Shown here: positions 1-10,240 of the stretch, piece by piece
How the letters are laid out: every line of letters starts with the position of its first letter
How positions within the stretch are numbered: position 1 is the stretch's first letter
From: Simmondsia chinensis
Taxonomy: Eukaryota; Streptophyta; Magnoliopsida; Caryophyllales; Simmondsiaceae
Length of the DNA: 64,000 bases
Direction of reading: 5' to 3'
NCBI GenBank assembly: GCA_018398585.1
Contig: JAGTTD010000022.1
Location: forward strand, 6,578,001 to 6,642,000
The notes under the pieces: generated by a model
The model's input: the letters and a program-made list of their open reading frames with translations, nothing else
Told to the model about the DNA's origin: nothing
The model's database searches: none
Translations under genes and position numbers: made by a program

Positions 1-153
1 CTTATCCTTATCTGTCATATGAGAAGGTTGTTTCTTTGATTCCAGTAGAGCAGATCCCACACCTTAGGACATCAGCAGTGTCTTAGTCTTGATCTTCCAA
101 AGAGAAAAATCGTTCTTCCCGTCAAACTTCTTAATCTCAAATTTTGCAGCCAT
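1..153 (-). pseudogene. Ty1/copia gag, N-terminal fragment
   Basis: On the minus strand an ATG at 153 opens a reading frame starting MAAKFEIKKFDGKNDFSLWK, the conserved opening of many plant copia gag proteins, whose product would coat element RNA in cytoplasmic particles. The frame reaches a stop within about ten more codons, and downstream matches continue in other frames, so it is broken. It lies about 30 bp after a tRNA-iMet-like primer binding site (184-195) and an LTR, the expected order for the 5' end of a copia element running leftward out of the window. The remainder of gag and all of pol are off the window. Confidence 0.8.
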
Positions 154-183
154 TCTTCAAAACGATTTTCGTAGCCTAAAATG

Positions 184-195
184 CTTTGATACCGC
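184..195 (-). other. Primer binding site (tRNA-iMet type)
   Basis: The minus strand reads GCGGTATCAAAGC, a close variant of TGGTATCAGAGC, the sequence complementary to the 3' end of initiator methionine tRNA. It lies between the LTR end at 197 and the gag start at 153, and would prime minus-strand DNA synthesis in an active copy. Two to three mismatches fit an ageing element. Confidence 0.7.
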
Positions 196-196
196 T

Positions 197-1283
197 TGTT
201 GCATTTTAAAAACCGAACCGAACAATTTGTTTCTAAAACTGAACTGTTTGATCTTGGTAACTTTAATGTTAAAATTGATCTTAACAAACTTAGACTTAAG
301 CTTTGCTTGTTAAATAGTTATCTTGTTAAAGTTCACCAAATCGTTACTGATTTCAATATCATTAAAAACGTTGACAAAATGCTGCCTTAAAATTTGAGAT
401 TAAGCTTAGAAATGATGATAGAAGAAACAAAACGAAATAAAATGAGTACACAACGATTTTAACGTGGTTCGGTCCTAACTGACCTACTCCACGGCTCCCC
501 CTACCACTAGATAGCTCTATTTTTTTAATATTACAAACCGAAATTACAACAGATAAATTACAAGGCGCTTTCCATCAAACCTAAGGTATTAATTGCATAC
601 CTTTCTTTAAGTCAATGAAACTTAACAAAAGAAACGAAGAACTTAAAGAAAGAGAGTAAAAAAGGTATACCTACTCTAGCTTGGTGCTACAATACAACCC
701 TGCCCGAGACCAAGGCCCTTTTGGATCTCACTACATGGATCACAACACCAAATAGCTCAGCAACTCACCATTTATGGAGCTTGAAAGCAAGAAACCTCCA
801 GGAGAAATCCTAGAGAGCTTTGGAGAACCACCTGAGCGAAGAAGGAAGGAGAAGACGGTTGAAAATGAGGTTCTCATGTTCTCTTACTGTAAAACCGAGT
901 ATTTATAAGCCCCAAAAGCAAATCCATGTGAGGCTCATCTTAGCCATTCATCCAAGCCAAAAGAACGGCTCATATTAAAGCAAAACAAACACAATCGGAG
1001 CACTATAGGATGACGTGTGGCACAATGAGGGCCTTCGGATTCAAAGCTAATCAACGGCTCAAATTCTACAAAGCAAACCCATTTTTAGGCTGGCCGATGC
1101 ACGACACGTGGCAAGATCAGTGCCATTAAATTTGAACTGGTGGCTTTCCTTGCAAGCTTCATTAATGCATAGTACATGAGGTGGGGTACAGCTGGCCTAG
1201 GGAAGTGCACGAGTAGCATGGGAAAGGCAATAGGCAGTACGTTCAACTCGGGCAGTATGCGAAAACCGCACAAGCAGGGGGCA
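197..1283 (-). repeat. 5' LTR of minus-strand copia element
   Basis: The right-hand flank of the PBS begins TGTTGCATTT, which on the minus strand is an LTR ending in CA. A TATA-like box on the minus strand at 900-908 and a motif common in plant copia LTRs (AACGTGGTTCGG, near 460) support an LTR. The distal boundary at about 1,283, where the minus strand would start TGCCCCCTGC, is a guess because the second LTR and the target duplication lie outside the window. No coding is seen inside. Confidence 0.6.
900..908 (-). promoter_or_regulatory. TATA-like box in LTR
   Basis: The minus strand reads GGCTTATAAATACTCGG, a good TATA-box match. It lies about 700 bp upstream of the LTR end and would direct transcription leftward into gag. 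The sequence is seen; promoter function is inferred. Confidence 0.5.
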
Positions 1284-2390
1284 TTTTAGTAAATATAGGT
1301 TTGGTAAAGCACATTTTAAACTTTACATAATATTTTTCAAAATGCCATTTAAAATATCTTTTAATTTTCCATAAATTAAAACACTATATTTTAAATATTT
1401 TGTTTTCCAAAATGACACATTTTTCTCCCAAAAGTATAACTAATAACTTATATTATTCTAGCCTTGTTTCCGGACATAGTTTAGACTATATAAGAACCAA
1501 ATAAACTATAATGGTTGAAACAAAATAATGTGTATAGATTATTGGTAATTATAATCACAATATAGTTTACATATTATGTATGCACTGTAATCTCAAGAAT
1601 TTATAGTATGAAGAGTTACTAAATTGAGGTTTAATGCATGTATGTTCATACTTATGCAAAGAATTTGAGTATGGGTATGTATATATGTTATTGGAGTTCC
1701 AATGTTAATGAATGTTTAATTAATGTAATTATTACATGCATATTCATAAATATGAAACGCAATTTAGGTATATGTATGGATATTAATGTGTTATGCAAGT
1801 AATTCTTGTATGCATGTTAATGAAATCATGAATTAATATAATTTTTTATTTATGAACATAAATACTTTTTGTTTCGTAGATAAAAATGAAAGTGATGTGA
1901 ATTTGAATGGAATTAAAATTAGGGGATCATGAAAGGTAGATATTATGTGATTATTTTTTATATGTTGATCCCTAATATCACTGATATAAATATACTCAAA
2001 ATTGAGCGCAATATAAGTACAATTATTGCATGAAAAATAAGACTATTATATGATTTTATATTCACATGTTATGATGGTATTAGTCACCGAAGTAGCAAAT
2101 CTCAAGAGTATAGGAATATGAAATTATGTCTCATATGTTACCCATAAGGTTTGATACATATAAAAGGCATGATGATTCATATAATTTAATTATGGGTAAA
2201 TTGAAGTTCTTGGATGTTATATGGATGAGTGTGTAAAAATGATTTTGAATCTTTCATTGATATTGATAAAATGATAATGCATTATGATAATATGAAGGAA
2301 AATATATTAAGATAAAATAGTTTTCTTGGTCGAAAAATTGAATTTCGATAGAAAATGACACGTCTTTCTCATATACTAAAAATCATGTTG
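1284..2390. other. AT-rich stretch without recognisable gene
   Basis: Strongly AT-rich DNA with many short stop-interrupted frames. I see no domain motif. It may include the decayed 5' part of the copia element whose pol remains start near 2,391, but no gag or LTR match is visible. Confidence 0.5.
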
Positions 2391-3270
2391 TGAGGGAAGA
2401 AATCCCTGAAAAGCTCTAGAACTTAGAAGGAGTAATAGAGCAAGGAAGGATAAATCTTTCAATCCAGATTTTTATAAATTTCTAGTGGAATGAACTAGAG
2501 ACAATATGAATGTAAAGATCGATATCAGTATGTCATAGATTATGATCCTACGACGAGGCTATGAAGTCTTGTAATGTGGCTTTTTCAAAGAAGCAATTAA
2601 TGAATCGGATAAATGCATATATAGCAAGTTTAATAATGATAAAGGAGTCGTTATACGTATGTATGTTAATTACACATTAATATTGAAAAGGCTCGATATA
2701 GCCTTTGTTATTGGAAAGCTAAGTAGATATACTAGCAATTCAAGTAAAATTTACAAGCATGTGATACATGAGGTACTGAAATGACCATGTATTATAGTAT
2801 TACTTTTAATGAGTATTCTTCTACTTTAGAAGAGCACTCGGATGCCAGTTGTATCTCTGATTAGGAGGACTACGCTTCTGTAAGCAAGTGGATATTCCTA
2901 ATTGGTCGGGTATTGTCTCTTGGGTAAAGAAACATATATTATTAATTCCGCCATATGATTGTAGAGTTTATTGCTCTGGTTTTTGCTAGTAAAGAAGCAA
3001 AATTATTAAAGGATATTTTGTATAAGATTCCTTTATGGCCTAAACCAATATTGCCTATTTCTACCCACTGTAATAGTGAGGCTATGTTTTCAAATGCATA
3101 AGAGTAAGGTGTATAATTGGAAGTCTGGACAAATTACTGTGAGACAGAGATATGAGAAGCAACTCATGAAAGATTGAGTGATCAATGTGGACTTTGAAAA
3201 TGCATGTCATAATCTAGCAGATTCCTTAACTAAAAGCCTTGCGAGAGACTTGGTAATAAATATGAGTTAA
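2391..3270 (+). pseudogene. Degenerate copia pol (reverse transcriptase to RNase H end)
   Basis: Translated fragments in shifting frames follow the order of a copia polyprotein C-terminus. LRRSNRARKDKSFNPDF (near 2,426) precedes the RT. A palm remnant NDKGVVIRMYVNYTLI (near 2,640) has the catalytic YVDD changed to YVNY. RLDIAFVIGKLSRYTSN (near 2,692), DASCISD and EDYAS (near 2,840) and IPLWPKPILPISTHCNS follow, ending with LADSLTKSLARDLV before a GMG-like end near 3,270. Stops, frameshifts and a deletion of most of the fingers domain make it non-functional. The wording of these motifs is closest to the Tork/Tnt1-like copia lineage as I remember it. It is followed by 600 bp of non-coding sequence, a polypurine tract and the 3' LTR. 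Confidence 0.8.
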
Positions 3271-3855
3271 GGGATGGGTAAAACCCGTCAATTTTAGTCA
3301 CCCATGATAGATCCTCAACCCAACGCCTGGTACAACGCTAGGTCTTGCGCTCAATGAAAGAGTTCCATCATCCGTGTGCAAGCACTAAAAGTAAAATTCC
3401 ATCCCTGGGTATAGTGCTTGGTAATCTGTGACAAAGGGAAAAGGAGGTTGAGTGCATGCTCTTAATGGACCCGAGAAACTATTGAGTGTCGTGTTGTAGG
3501 GACATGATCAATGGGATCTATCTAAATAAGTGTAAAGTTTGGTCACTTCATGGAGCGTTTAAATAACATGAGTTTGACTCCGTTACACTCATGAATGGTA
3601 TGGGATACAAGGCCCTAAATGTGTCAGTCAAAGTTGAGGTGTGTTGTAGAGAGTAAGTCTTATGTGTGGAGGCATGTGTGGTCAGTCAAAATGGACTCGT
3701 ATGGTTTAAAGGTTAGTTTACCATTACGCTCCGACTAATTGTAACATGTCTTCGCTAAGTGAGAGTTCGATCAGAAGACACTCTCATTTATGCATAAAGA
3801 CTTTCTTTAACTCCAAGATATTGTTTAAATTGTGTGAGAATGGATGTATTTTAAA

Positions 3856-3868
3856 AATGGTGGGGGAT
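3856..3868 (+). other. Polypurine tract
   Basis: AATGGTGGGGGAT immediately precedes the TGTTGG start of the 3' LTR. This is the expected position and composition for the plus-strand primer of a copia element. Confidence 0.65.
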
Positions 3869-3894
3869 TGTTGGTGTATTTTCAAAATAAAGTG

Positions 3895-3926
3895 TGTGTC
3901 GACACATAGAGCTCTGTGTCGACACA
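3895..3926. repeat. Twin 12-bp palindromes in LTR U3
   Basis: TGTGTCGACACA, a perfect palindrome, occurs at 3,895-3,906 and again at 3,915-3,926, exactly 20 bp apart, with AGAGCTCT between them. The position upstream of the LTR TATA box suggests binding sites for a dimeric regulator or a cruciform-prone spot. Function is inferred only. Confidence 0.8.
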
Positions 3927-4033
3927 TATGGAAGTTATGGCAGTTATTTTACGCGAGTATTTATGAATTTTGGAAAATTAATTAAATATATTTTAAATAA
4001 TGTGTCTCTTCATGAAGGGACACATGAGACTTC

Positions 4034-4042
4034 TATATAAAG
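4034..4042 (+). promoter_or_regulatory. TATA box of copia 3' LTR
   Basis: CTTCTATATAAAGCC is a strong TATA match about 165 bp into the LTR. It would set the start of the R region in an active copy. Confidence 0.6.
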
Positions 4043-4757
4043 CCTACTAATGACATTTGTATGTGTATGCGAAAAACATCAATCTCTCTATTTTTTAAGT
4101 CTCGTTTGTCAATCTCTCTATGCTCTTACTCTCATTTTGTTGGTGGGTTTCATCGTATCCCTTAGATTATTTCAATATCCAGGAAATAAGTCTTAAGGAA
4201 AACAGTTTGCTACGTGCCTTGAAGCTAGTTGCTGATTTAGATACTTGTTCTTTGATTTTTCTAACAAATTTGTGTGTTTCCTATAAATTATTCTAACATG
4301 GGGAATGGTATTATGATGAAAGGGTCTAATTTTCCTTCCCTCTTCACCTCTTCCCCCATATCTATAGGGCATGTAGTTTTACCCTTTCCTCAACCAACCA
4401 TTCCTATAAATTTACATCAAATTATAGCTTATACATCATAAAACAACAATACTATACAAAATCAACAATGATTAAGTATACATAAAATTTAAGTATAGCC
4501 TTATTAGCTAATAAATCAATCCCCAAGGAAGACGATGCAAGTTGAATGCAATGTCACATGAGGCTACAACTACACTTTTAATTTGCAAGTAAATAAAAAT
4601 AAGCTCACATGTCACTAAAATTAGGGCCAAATTGAATGATATCACAAACAAAAGAAAGAAGAGAAAGAAGGCACTGACCAAGAATAAATAATTTATCATG
4701 TCACAATGAAACATATAAAGCATGACTAATGTTGGAAAATAATTGAGTAATCATTCG

Positions 4758-5452
4758 TCATTTACTCAAAGAACAAATATTATCATCTTCTTTATTGCCC
4801 CTAGCTTCTCTATCATTTTCTTTGATTTTCTTAAAAGTCTCTGTAACTAGTTTAACAATATTAGCTCCTATTTCAATTGAAAACCCATTTCCAACCAAAC
4901 AATCGATCTCATCATCATTATCAAGTAGCCTAGATATGTTGCATAATGTATCAACATCAACCTCATCTTGTTGACAAGCATCATCTTCAATTTCCTCATT
5001 CAAGTCATCCATTTCTCCTGTCATCAAGTTGTAAAGATCTCGAGGTTGTGTCTTTACAACAATTAACCAATGGTCTACCCGAGGATCTTGCATGTAAAAA
5101 AACCCGTTGCACTTGTGATTCAAGAACAAAAAGGCTCATTCATCTTTAGTCTTCTTTCTTTGTGAACACTTATTATGCCATATGCATCTACTTTGTATCC
5201 CCGATCACAATGTTGGACATCATATCAGTCACATTTGAAAGCAAAGGCACGATTTCCTCCCCAATTTTGCAACTCATAGACATCTTTTCAATACCCCACA
5301 GTATTCTTTATCAGATTCATTATCACCATGAACCATTACACCATTATTTTGACATTTCCTAGTTTCTTGAAGATCTAACGTGTGGAATCTAAAACCATTA
5401 GCAATATACCCATTATACCGCTTTGCAACGCATGAAGGATGGCATACTTGGT
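4758..5452 (-). pseudogene. CACTA transposase C-terminal DUF4216 region
   Basis: Minus-strand reading gives AKRYNGYIANGFRFHT near 5,410, then a NNGVMV stretch and DKEYCGVLK. After frameshifts come VIVKTQ-like and GFFYMQDPRVDHWLIVVKTQ and PRDLYNL. These are hallmark steps of the DUF4216 domain at the C-terminus of plant CACTA TnpD/Tnp2 proteins. An acidic tail (DDLNEEIEDD and following) ends the frame at 4,758. The upstream half of the domain lies beyond the insertion at about 6,926-7,000, where the frame reads MHKEGLVGEDLYNL. The role of DUF4216 is not established. Several stops and frameshifts make this a pseudogene. Confidence 0.8.
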
Positions 5453-5803
5453 GATGTGTTTTTCTACGTCTATTAAAATTTAATATTTAACCCTATCTAC
5501 TAAACACATCTAAATTGAAGTGCAGAGCGAGAGGGTGTTGAACCACAGGGAGTAAGAGTACATAAAATTATTCTATGTCCTAAATTGATTTGAATAAAAT
5601 TGAGAGGATTTTGTGTTAATTAATCTAGAAAATGATAATTAAACTAAAATAATTTACTTCTAATCGGAAAAGTGTATTGAAATGGAACATAGGGTTTCGA
5701 ATCCATCATTAGTCAATTATTTTTGCGTTAACTCTTAACTTGGACTTATTAATTGTCACACGGGTAGTAGCCTCAACCTACTAAAGTGATATTTTTAGTA
5801 TCG

Positions 5804-5930
5804 CGTATTGACCCTATCTAACTAAAGCATAAGGAAAATAGGTTCAACCTAACGTATTGTTAATTATTACGTATTGACCCTATCTAACTAAAGCATAGGA
5901 AAGATAGGCTTTAACTAACAATTCGATTAA
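5804..5930. repeat. 66-bp direct repeat, two copies
   Basis: The string CGTATTGACCCTATCTAACT followed by AAAGCATA occurs at 5,804 and again at 5,870, and similarity continues for roughly 50 bp. It lies inside the LTR-like insertion and probably arose by slippage or unequal exchange. Confidence 0.8.
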
Positions 5931-6280
5931 TACTATTACTTGATTAATTAATCCTAAGGCTACAAGCACAAAGAATTAATTTATAAATATCAATCTCTAC
6001 AATTAAAGGTTACAAAATCAATAATCATATTAATTGAATAAACAATTAAAGCACAATACTTCACAGTATTTCTCACAATTAAGTAAATTATGTAACAACT
6101 AACTACCCCAAAATTAAAAGTAATACAAAAGTAAAAAGGCTAAGACTTCATATAACCCCAGAGAACAAGTTAGCTCTCCATCAAGGATGACCCGGTGAAT
6201 GAGGTGATGTATGAACTCATGTTGATCTCCATGCTAATTTCGCGTCTCGTTCCAATTTAACAAAAAAAAAAGATAAAATA

Positions 6281-6306
6281 GAGAGGGAGAGAGAGAGAGA
6301 GAGAGA
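6281..6306. repeat. (GA)n microsatellite
   Basis: A run of GA dinucleotides with one interruption. CT/GA runs are common in plant 5' leaders and LTRs; nothing more can be said. Confidence 0.9.
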
Positions 6307-7204
6307 AAACAGAGAAAAACCCCAAAAACAGCCCCCAACACTTGTCCTCTTCTTTCCTTTATAATTGATGACGAACCCTATGTACGGAGTTGGGCTGGGC
6401 TTGTGTGAAGTTGGAGATGACGGTGGTCTAAGCATGGGTCTGGTGTGAAGATGGGCCTTGCGCTTGTGCTGTGCGTGGACTGACGCAGGCCTAGGCCGAG
6501 GATGATGGTGACGATGGTGGTTGCGCTGGGGGGCTGGTGAATGCAGGTGTTGGGCCGAGATAGACAGAGGAGGATACAGGTCTGGGCTGGGGATCGAGCT
6601 GGGTCTGGGCCTGCGTGTTGGGCTGCGTGATGCTTAAGGTTGACGATGAAGGTGTTGGGCTTGGGGTACTGTAGCAGTGTAGGTCAGATCGGAGCGGGCC
6701 GAGCTTATATGTTATTGTCCCGAACCTCGATTAACTTGATTTAATTATTTACGCATCGAATTTGTCTTATTTGCATCAGAATTTGACAATTTATGGAACT
6801 TTAATTTCAAACCTGTTAAACATAAAAATTGCCAAAATGAGTATACAACTACAATTAAATAGGTGTAAAAATAATTAAAATAACAATCAAAAGATGCGTA
6901 AATACGAGACACATCACTAGGTTATATAGATCTTCACCCACAAGTCCTTCTTTATGCATTTGCTTCACCTATTAAGAAGGACGAAACTAACTTAACTATG
7001 AAAAGAATTCAATCTTCTTAAATTTATGATTAACATAAATACACATACATGGTTGTATATCCATTTTGCAAATTGTTCCTTATGCCTTTTTTTAACAATT
7101 CGAGATTTTCTCTTTCTAATTTCAACTTATGTTCCCTAATAAAATAAATTAGAATAAATTAGGAATAATTGGATATAACAAAGACTTGTATAAATAAATA
7201 CGTA

Positions 7205-8089
7205 TCAACCTAAAAGATCATTACAATTGAGGAGGGCATATAAATGAGCTTGCTTAAAATCCTCCGAAAAGAGATGATGTTGGGATGTCTTTCCTAGGGG
7301 ATGACCCATAGATCTAAATATCTCCAAGTCACTAATTGGATGTGCCTCAACATCACCATCATCATTGTTTACTTTGCAATTAAATATAGTATCAACATCA
7401 TCCATAAATCTAGAACAAAATGTGAGACACTCATCGGCCAAGTACCCCATTGCAATTGAACCTTTTGGGCGTACTTTGTTGTGAACATATGATTTTAAAT
7501 CTCGTAAATTTGTATTACACCATATTCGTTTTCAAGTTAGAAAGTTTTCACTAAGTCAAAAGCAAGAAATAAAAATAATAAGATTAATATACCTTGCAAT
7601 TAGATAATTCCACAGATATTGAACGGGTCTGGCAACCTTTGCTTCTTTAGCTAAGTGAACCACCAAATGTACCATGACATCAAAGAATGCGGGTGGAAAC
7701 ACTATCTCCAACTTACAAAGAGTGTAAAGAATTTGCTTTTGAAGATCCTCTAAATCTTTCAACGTTATATCTTTGGAACATAAATTCCAAAAAAAGTAAC
7801 TCAACTCAATTAACGATTCACACAATTTTCTAGGTAAGCATCCACGAACCACAATTGGAAGGAGTTGTTCAATAAATACATGATGATCATGGCTCTTCAT
7901 CTGTGATATTTTATATTCACCTATTGTGACACAATGAGAAATGTTTGATAGATAGCCATCAGGGGATTTTAGATTCATAAACATTTTGCAAACTGCTATT
8001 TTATCATTAGAACTGAAGGTGTAGCACGTAGGGGGAATACATACTTTTGCTCCTTCTATAATGGGATGAAGTTTCTTCCTTATCTTCAT
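7205..8089 (-). pseudogene. CACTA transposase DUF4218 region
   Basis: The minus-strand frame 8,089-7,590 contains LHPIIEGAKVCIPPTCYTFS, PDGYLSNISHCVTIGEYKIS, MKSHDHHVFIEQLLPIVVRG and FFDVMVHLVVHLAKEA followed by PVQYLWNYLIARY. This is the DUF4218 signature of plant CACTA transposases. A second exon-like block at 7,500-7,205 continues SYVHNKVRPKGSIAMGYLAD with ECLTFCSRFM and later HPLGKTSQHH. The gap between them lacks coding sequence and fits a short intron. DUF4218 follows the catalytic Tnp2 domain in these proteins, but its biochemical role is unclear. The two blocks are the least damaged part of this transposase. Confidence 0.85.
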
Positions 8090-8104
8090 TGCAACAAGAT
8101 CAAG

Positions 8105-9430
8105 TCAAGCTTTTATGGTGTCTTTAGACCTACCCATTGCATTCATCAATGTAAAAAGGATATTTTCAGAAACATTTTTCTCTGTGTGCATGACATCAAT
8201 ATTATGACGCAACTTCAGCTTTCTCCAATAAGGCAACTCAAGCAAAATGCTTTTCTTTCTCCATCCATATAAATTAAAAGTGGGATTGTCGTGTTTTCTC
8301 TTCTTACTCTTATCAAATGGAGCTTGTTTGAATTTCTCATAATGTTTCAGCACATCATCACCTGACAAAGGTTGAGGAGCCAGCCTTATTTCCTATGTGT
8401 TATGAAAAGCTTTGAAATTCTTTCTCCACCTATGATCTTGGGTAACCAACGCCAATGGCCCATATAACACGTTTTGCTACTTATTTGACATGACTCCTTT
8501 CCCCATGACAACAAAGGAAAATGAAATATCCTTTGGTTGACCAACCAGACAAATCATCATATGCAGGATAATCATTTATTGTCCATAAAATAGCTGCATG
8601 TATCACAAAATTTTGTTTTAAGTGGGCGTCATATATTTTAATGCCAACCTGCCAAAGCATTTTTAACTCTTCAATCATTGGTTGCAAATGCACATCTAAA
8701 TCCATTCGTGGACACTTTTCACCTCCAAGGATAAGTACTGTTAACATATAGGAAGAAGTTTTAATACACATCCACGGAGGCAAATTATAAGGGATGAGTA
8801 TAACTGGCCAAACACTATATTGTGTGTTCCTAAAAGGTTGGAAACCATCACACGCTAAGTCAAGCCTTACATTAGGAGCATCTGAAGCAAATGAATCATG
8901 AATCTCATTAAATGATTTCTAAGTATGAGAATCAGGAGGATGTCTCATTACCCCGTCATCTATTCGATCCTCTTTATGCTATAGCATATATTTAGCAGTT
9001 TCACTTGACATATAGAATCTTCGGAGTCTAGGAGTAATTGGAAAATACCAAAATGTTTTGCAAGGAGTATCTTTTCCTTTGGGTCCTTTCTTTCCTTCCA
9101 CCTTGACAGGTGGCAAGTAGGACAACCATACTGCATCAATGTGATCCCCTTAATATATCACACAATCATTTTTATAGGCATCAATCTTAACATATTTGAG
9201 ACCAAATCTGTAATAATTTTTCCAGCCTGATAATATGATGTAGGAAGTTGTAGATCCAATGTGTCGTTTTAAAATAGGAGCAAGGAAGTGAATGAGCTAT
9301 TGCTTCAATTGTGAAGGCATTTCAACTGAAGCAGCTTAACCAAATAAGTTAATTTTGGCATCTTTTTACTCTCATGGGTCCTTGTGTTCTTTTAATAGGC
9401 GATAGAACTTTGCTGCCTTACTATTTTGTA
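8105..9430 (-). pseudogene. CACTA Tnp2 catalytic transposase region
   Basis: In Tnp2 order the minus strand encodes GKDTPCKTFWYFPITPRLRR, MSSETAKYML, RIDDGVMRHPPDS, NVRLDLACDGFQPF, SVWPVILIPYNLPPWMC, LDVHLQPMIEELKMLWQVGI and AAILWTINDYPAYDDLSGWS. After a frameshift come SGDDVLKHYEKF, KSILLELPYWRKLKLRHNID and VMHTEKNVSENILFTLMN. Tnp2 carries an RNase H-like acidic catalytic core that cuts at element ends; the aspartate in RLDLACDGF and the D of RHNIDVMH are visible. At least six in-frame stops plus frameshifts disable it. Family assignment is firm; which CACTA subfamily is not determinable here. Confidence 0.9.
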
Positions 9431-9434
9431 CTTG

Positions 9435-9853
9435 TTAACCCGCATTTGGCCAAATATTATTAAGTTCACTAACTATATTACCTATTTGTAAACCCATTCC
9501 AGCCACAATGTAAGTGGCTTGTAATATATCGAGCATATAATCATGAGCAGTTGTATCAGCACTAGCATATTCATCCTCAGAATTTGAGCTCTCAATATCA
9601 TCAAATTTTTCACCGTGTATATTCCATATGATGTATTGTTGAAGAACTCCATATCTCAATAAATCATATCGGACATTACATCTTTCTTTTATGGAAACAT
9701 TTCGGCATCTGTCACAAAGGAATCTAATCTTGGAATTATCATGTAAGTTTAAGGCTTTGTATGCAAAATCAAGAAAACTATCAACACCGTATAAATACTT
9801 ACATGTTCTTTGACCTTTTATTTTTATCCACTTCTTATCTATCGTCGTATCCT
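9435..9853 (-). pseudogene. CACTA transposase-associated (N-terminal) domain
   Basis: The frame begins IDKKWIKIKGQRTCKYLYGV near 9,850, where intact homologues begin MDKSW, so the start codon appears lost. It continues FLDFAYKALNLHD, IRFLCDRCRNVS with the zinc-ligand cysteines, RYDLLRYGVLQQYIIWNIHG and an acidic linker, ending at 9,435. This matches the small cysteine-containing domain at the N-terminus of plant CACTA transposases, thought to help DNA or protein binding. It sits directly upstream of the Tnp2 part in the same orientation. Confidence 0.8.
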
Positions 9854-10100
9854 AAAATCAGTATAATAATGCAATTTAACATGTATTTAAGTACTAAGAC
9901 AATAACTACCAATAAAGTAACCACATAACCAAACTATAGTATGTACAATTAGTCATCAAGTGGACCTAAACCAAGAAATCACGAAGGTATGCCAACATTA
10001 TTACACATGGAACCTACCGGAAGAGAATCCTATGCTAGATACTAACCCAAATTGACAATTCCAAACACTTTGTTTTGAAAATACACAAATAAGCTCTTGA

Positions 10101-10240
10101 GCAACAACAATAACAAACCCAGTGCCTCAAGGGCTCCCGCATAAGCAGGGTCTGGAGGGGTGGATGTACGCAGCCTTATCCCTTCAAGGTGTAACCCTAC
10201 CGAGAGGCTATTTCTGAGGGACCCCCAACCTTATGGGGTT
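10101..10240 (-). mobile_element. RTE-like / AuSINE-like 3' tail, second unit
   Basis: On the minus strand this reads AAGGTTGGGGGTCCCTCAG, then GATAAGGCTGCGTACATCC, ACCCCTCCAGACCCTGCTTA and GGGAGCCCTTGAGGCACTGG, ending in a (TTG)-like tail. The sequence matches the last ~140 bp of the RTE LINE at 58,100-58,245. It follows directly on the tail of the 5S-headed SINE, so the locus carries two tails in tandem. Confidence 0.8.

Larger units (their letters stand above)
3869..4298 (+). repeat. 3' LTR of plus-strand copia element
   Basis: A 430-bp segment starts TGTTGG just after a polypurine tract and ends CTAACA. It contains a TATA box at 4,034-4,042 and, upstream of it, two 12-bp palindromes at 3,895-3,926. 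The 5' partner LTR is not visible in the window, so the element is either 5'-deleted or its left LTR has decayed beyond recognition. Confidence 0.75.
5453..6921 (-). mobile_element. Solo-LTR-like insertion inside the CACTA remnant
   Basis: On the minus strand the insertion starts TGATGTGTCTCG and ends AACACATCA, so it has TG/CA ends and a short inverted terminal match (TGATGTGT). It is flanked by CCTAG and CCAAG, a 4/5 match to a 5-bp target duplication. It splits the DUF4216 frame between LYNL and VCHPSCVAKRYNGY. These features suit a solo LTR of a Ty3-type element with long LTRs. It contains a 66-bp-period direct repeat (5,804 and 5,870), a GA microsatellite and a GC-richer segment (6,180-6,720), but no protein motif. 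An alternative is a spliced intron, since DUF4216 genes can contain introns here, but the TG/CA ends argue against that. Confidence 0.6.
4740..9853 (-). mobile_element. CACTA (En/Spm-type) transposon remnant
   Basis: Fragments of one Tnp2-type transposase run right to left in the correct domain order: transposase-associated domain (9,853-9,435), Tnp2 catalytic region (9,430-8,105), DUF4218 (8,089-7,205) and DUF4216 (7,000-4,758). Stop codons break every part. The order and spacing, including intron-like gaps near 8,090-8,105 and 7,500-7,590, match plant CACTA elements. I could not find the CACTA terminal inverted repeats or a 3-bp target duplication, so the true ends are unknown and the limits given are those of coding homology. 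A 1.47-kb LTR-like insertion (5,453-6,921) interrupts the DUF4216 part. Confidence 0.8.

Noticed and set aside
4508..4723. 71-codon hydrophobic minus-strand ORF near the CACTA end
   Set aside because: No membrane-protein family match and a T/A-rich codon pattern; a membrane-like look is expected from AT-rich DNA.
4300..4740. CACTA terminal inverted repeat
   Set aside because: I searched for CACTACAAGAA-like ends here and beyond 9,853 and found none convincing.
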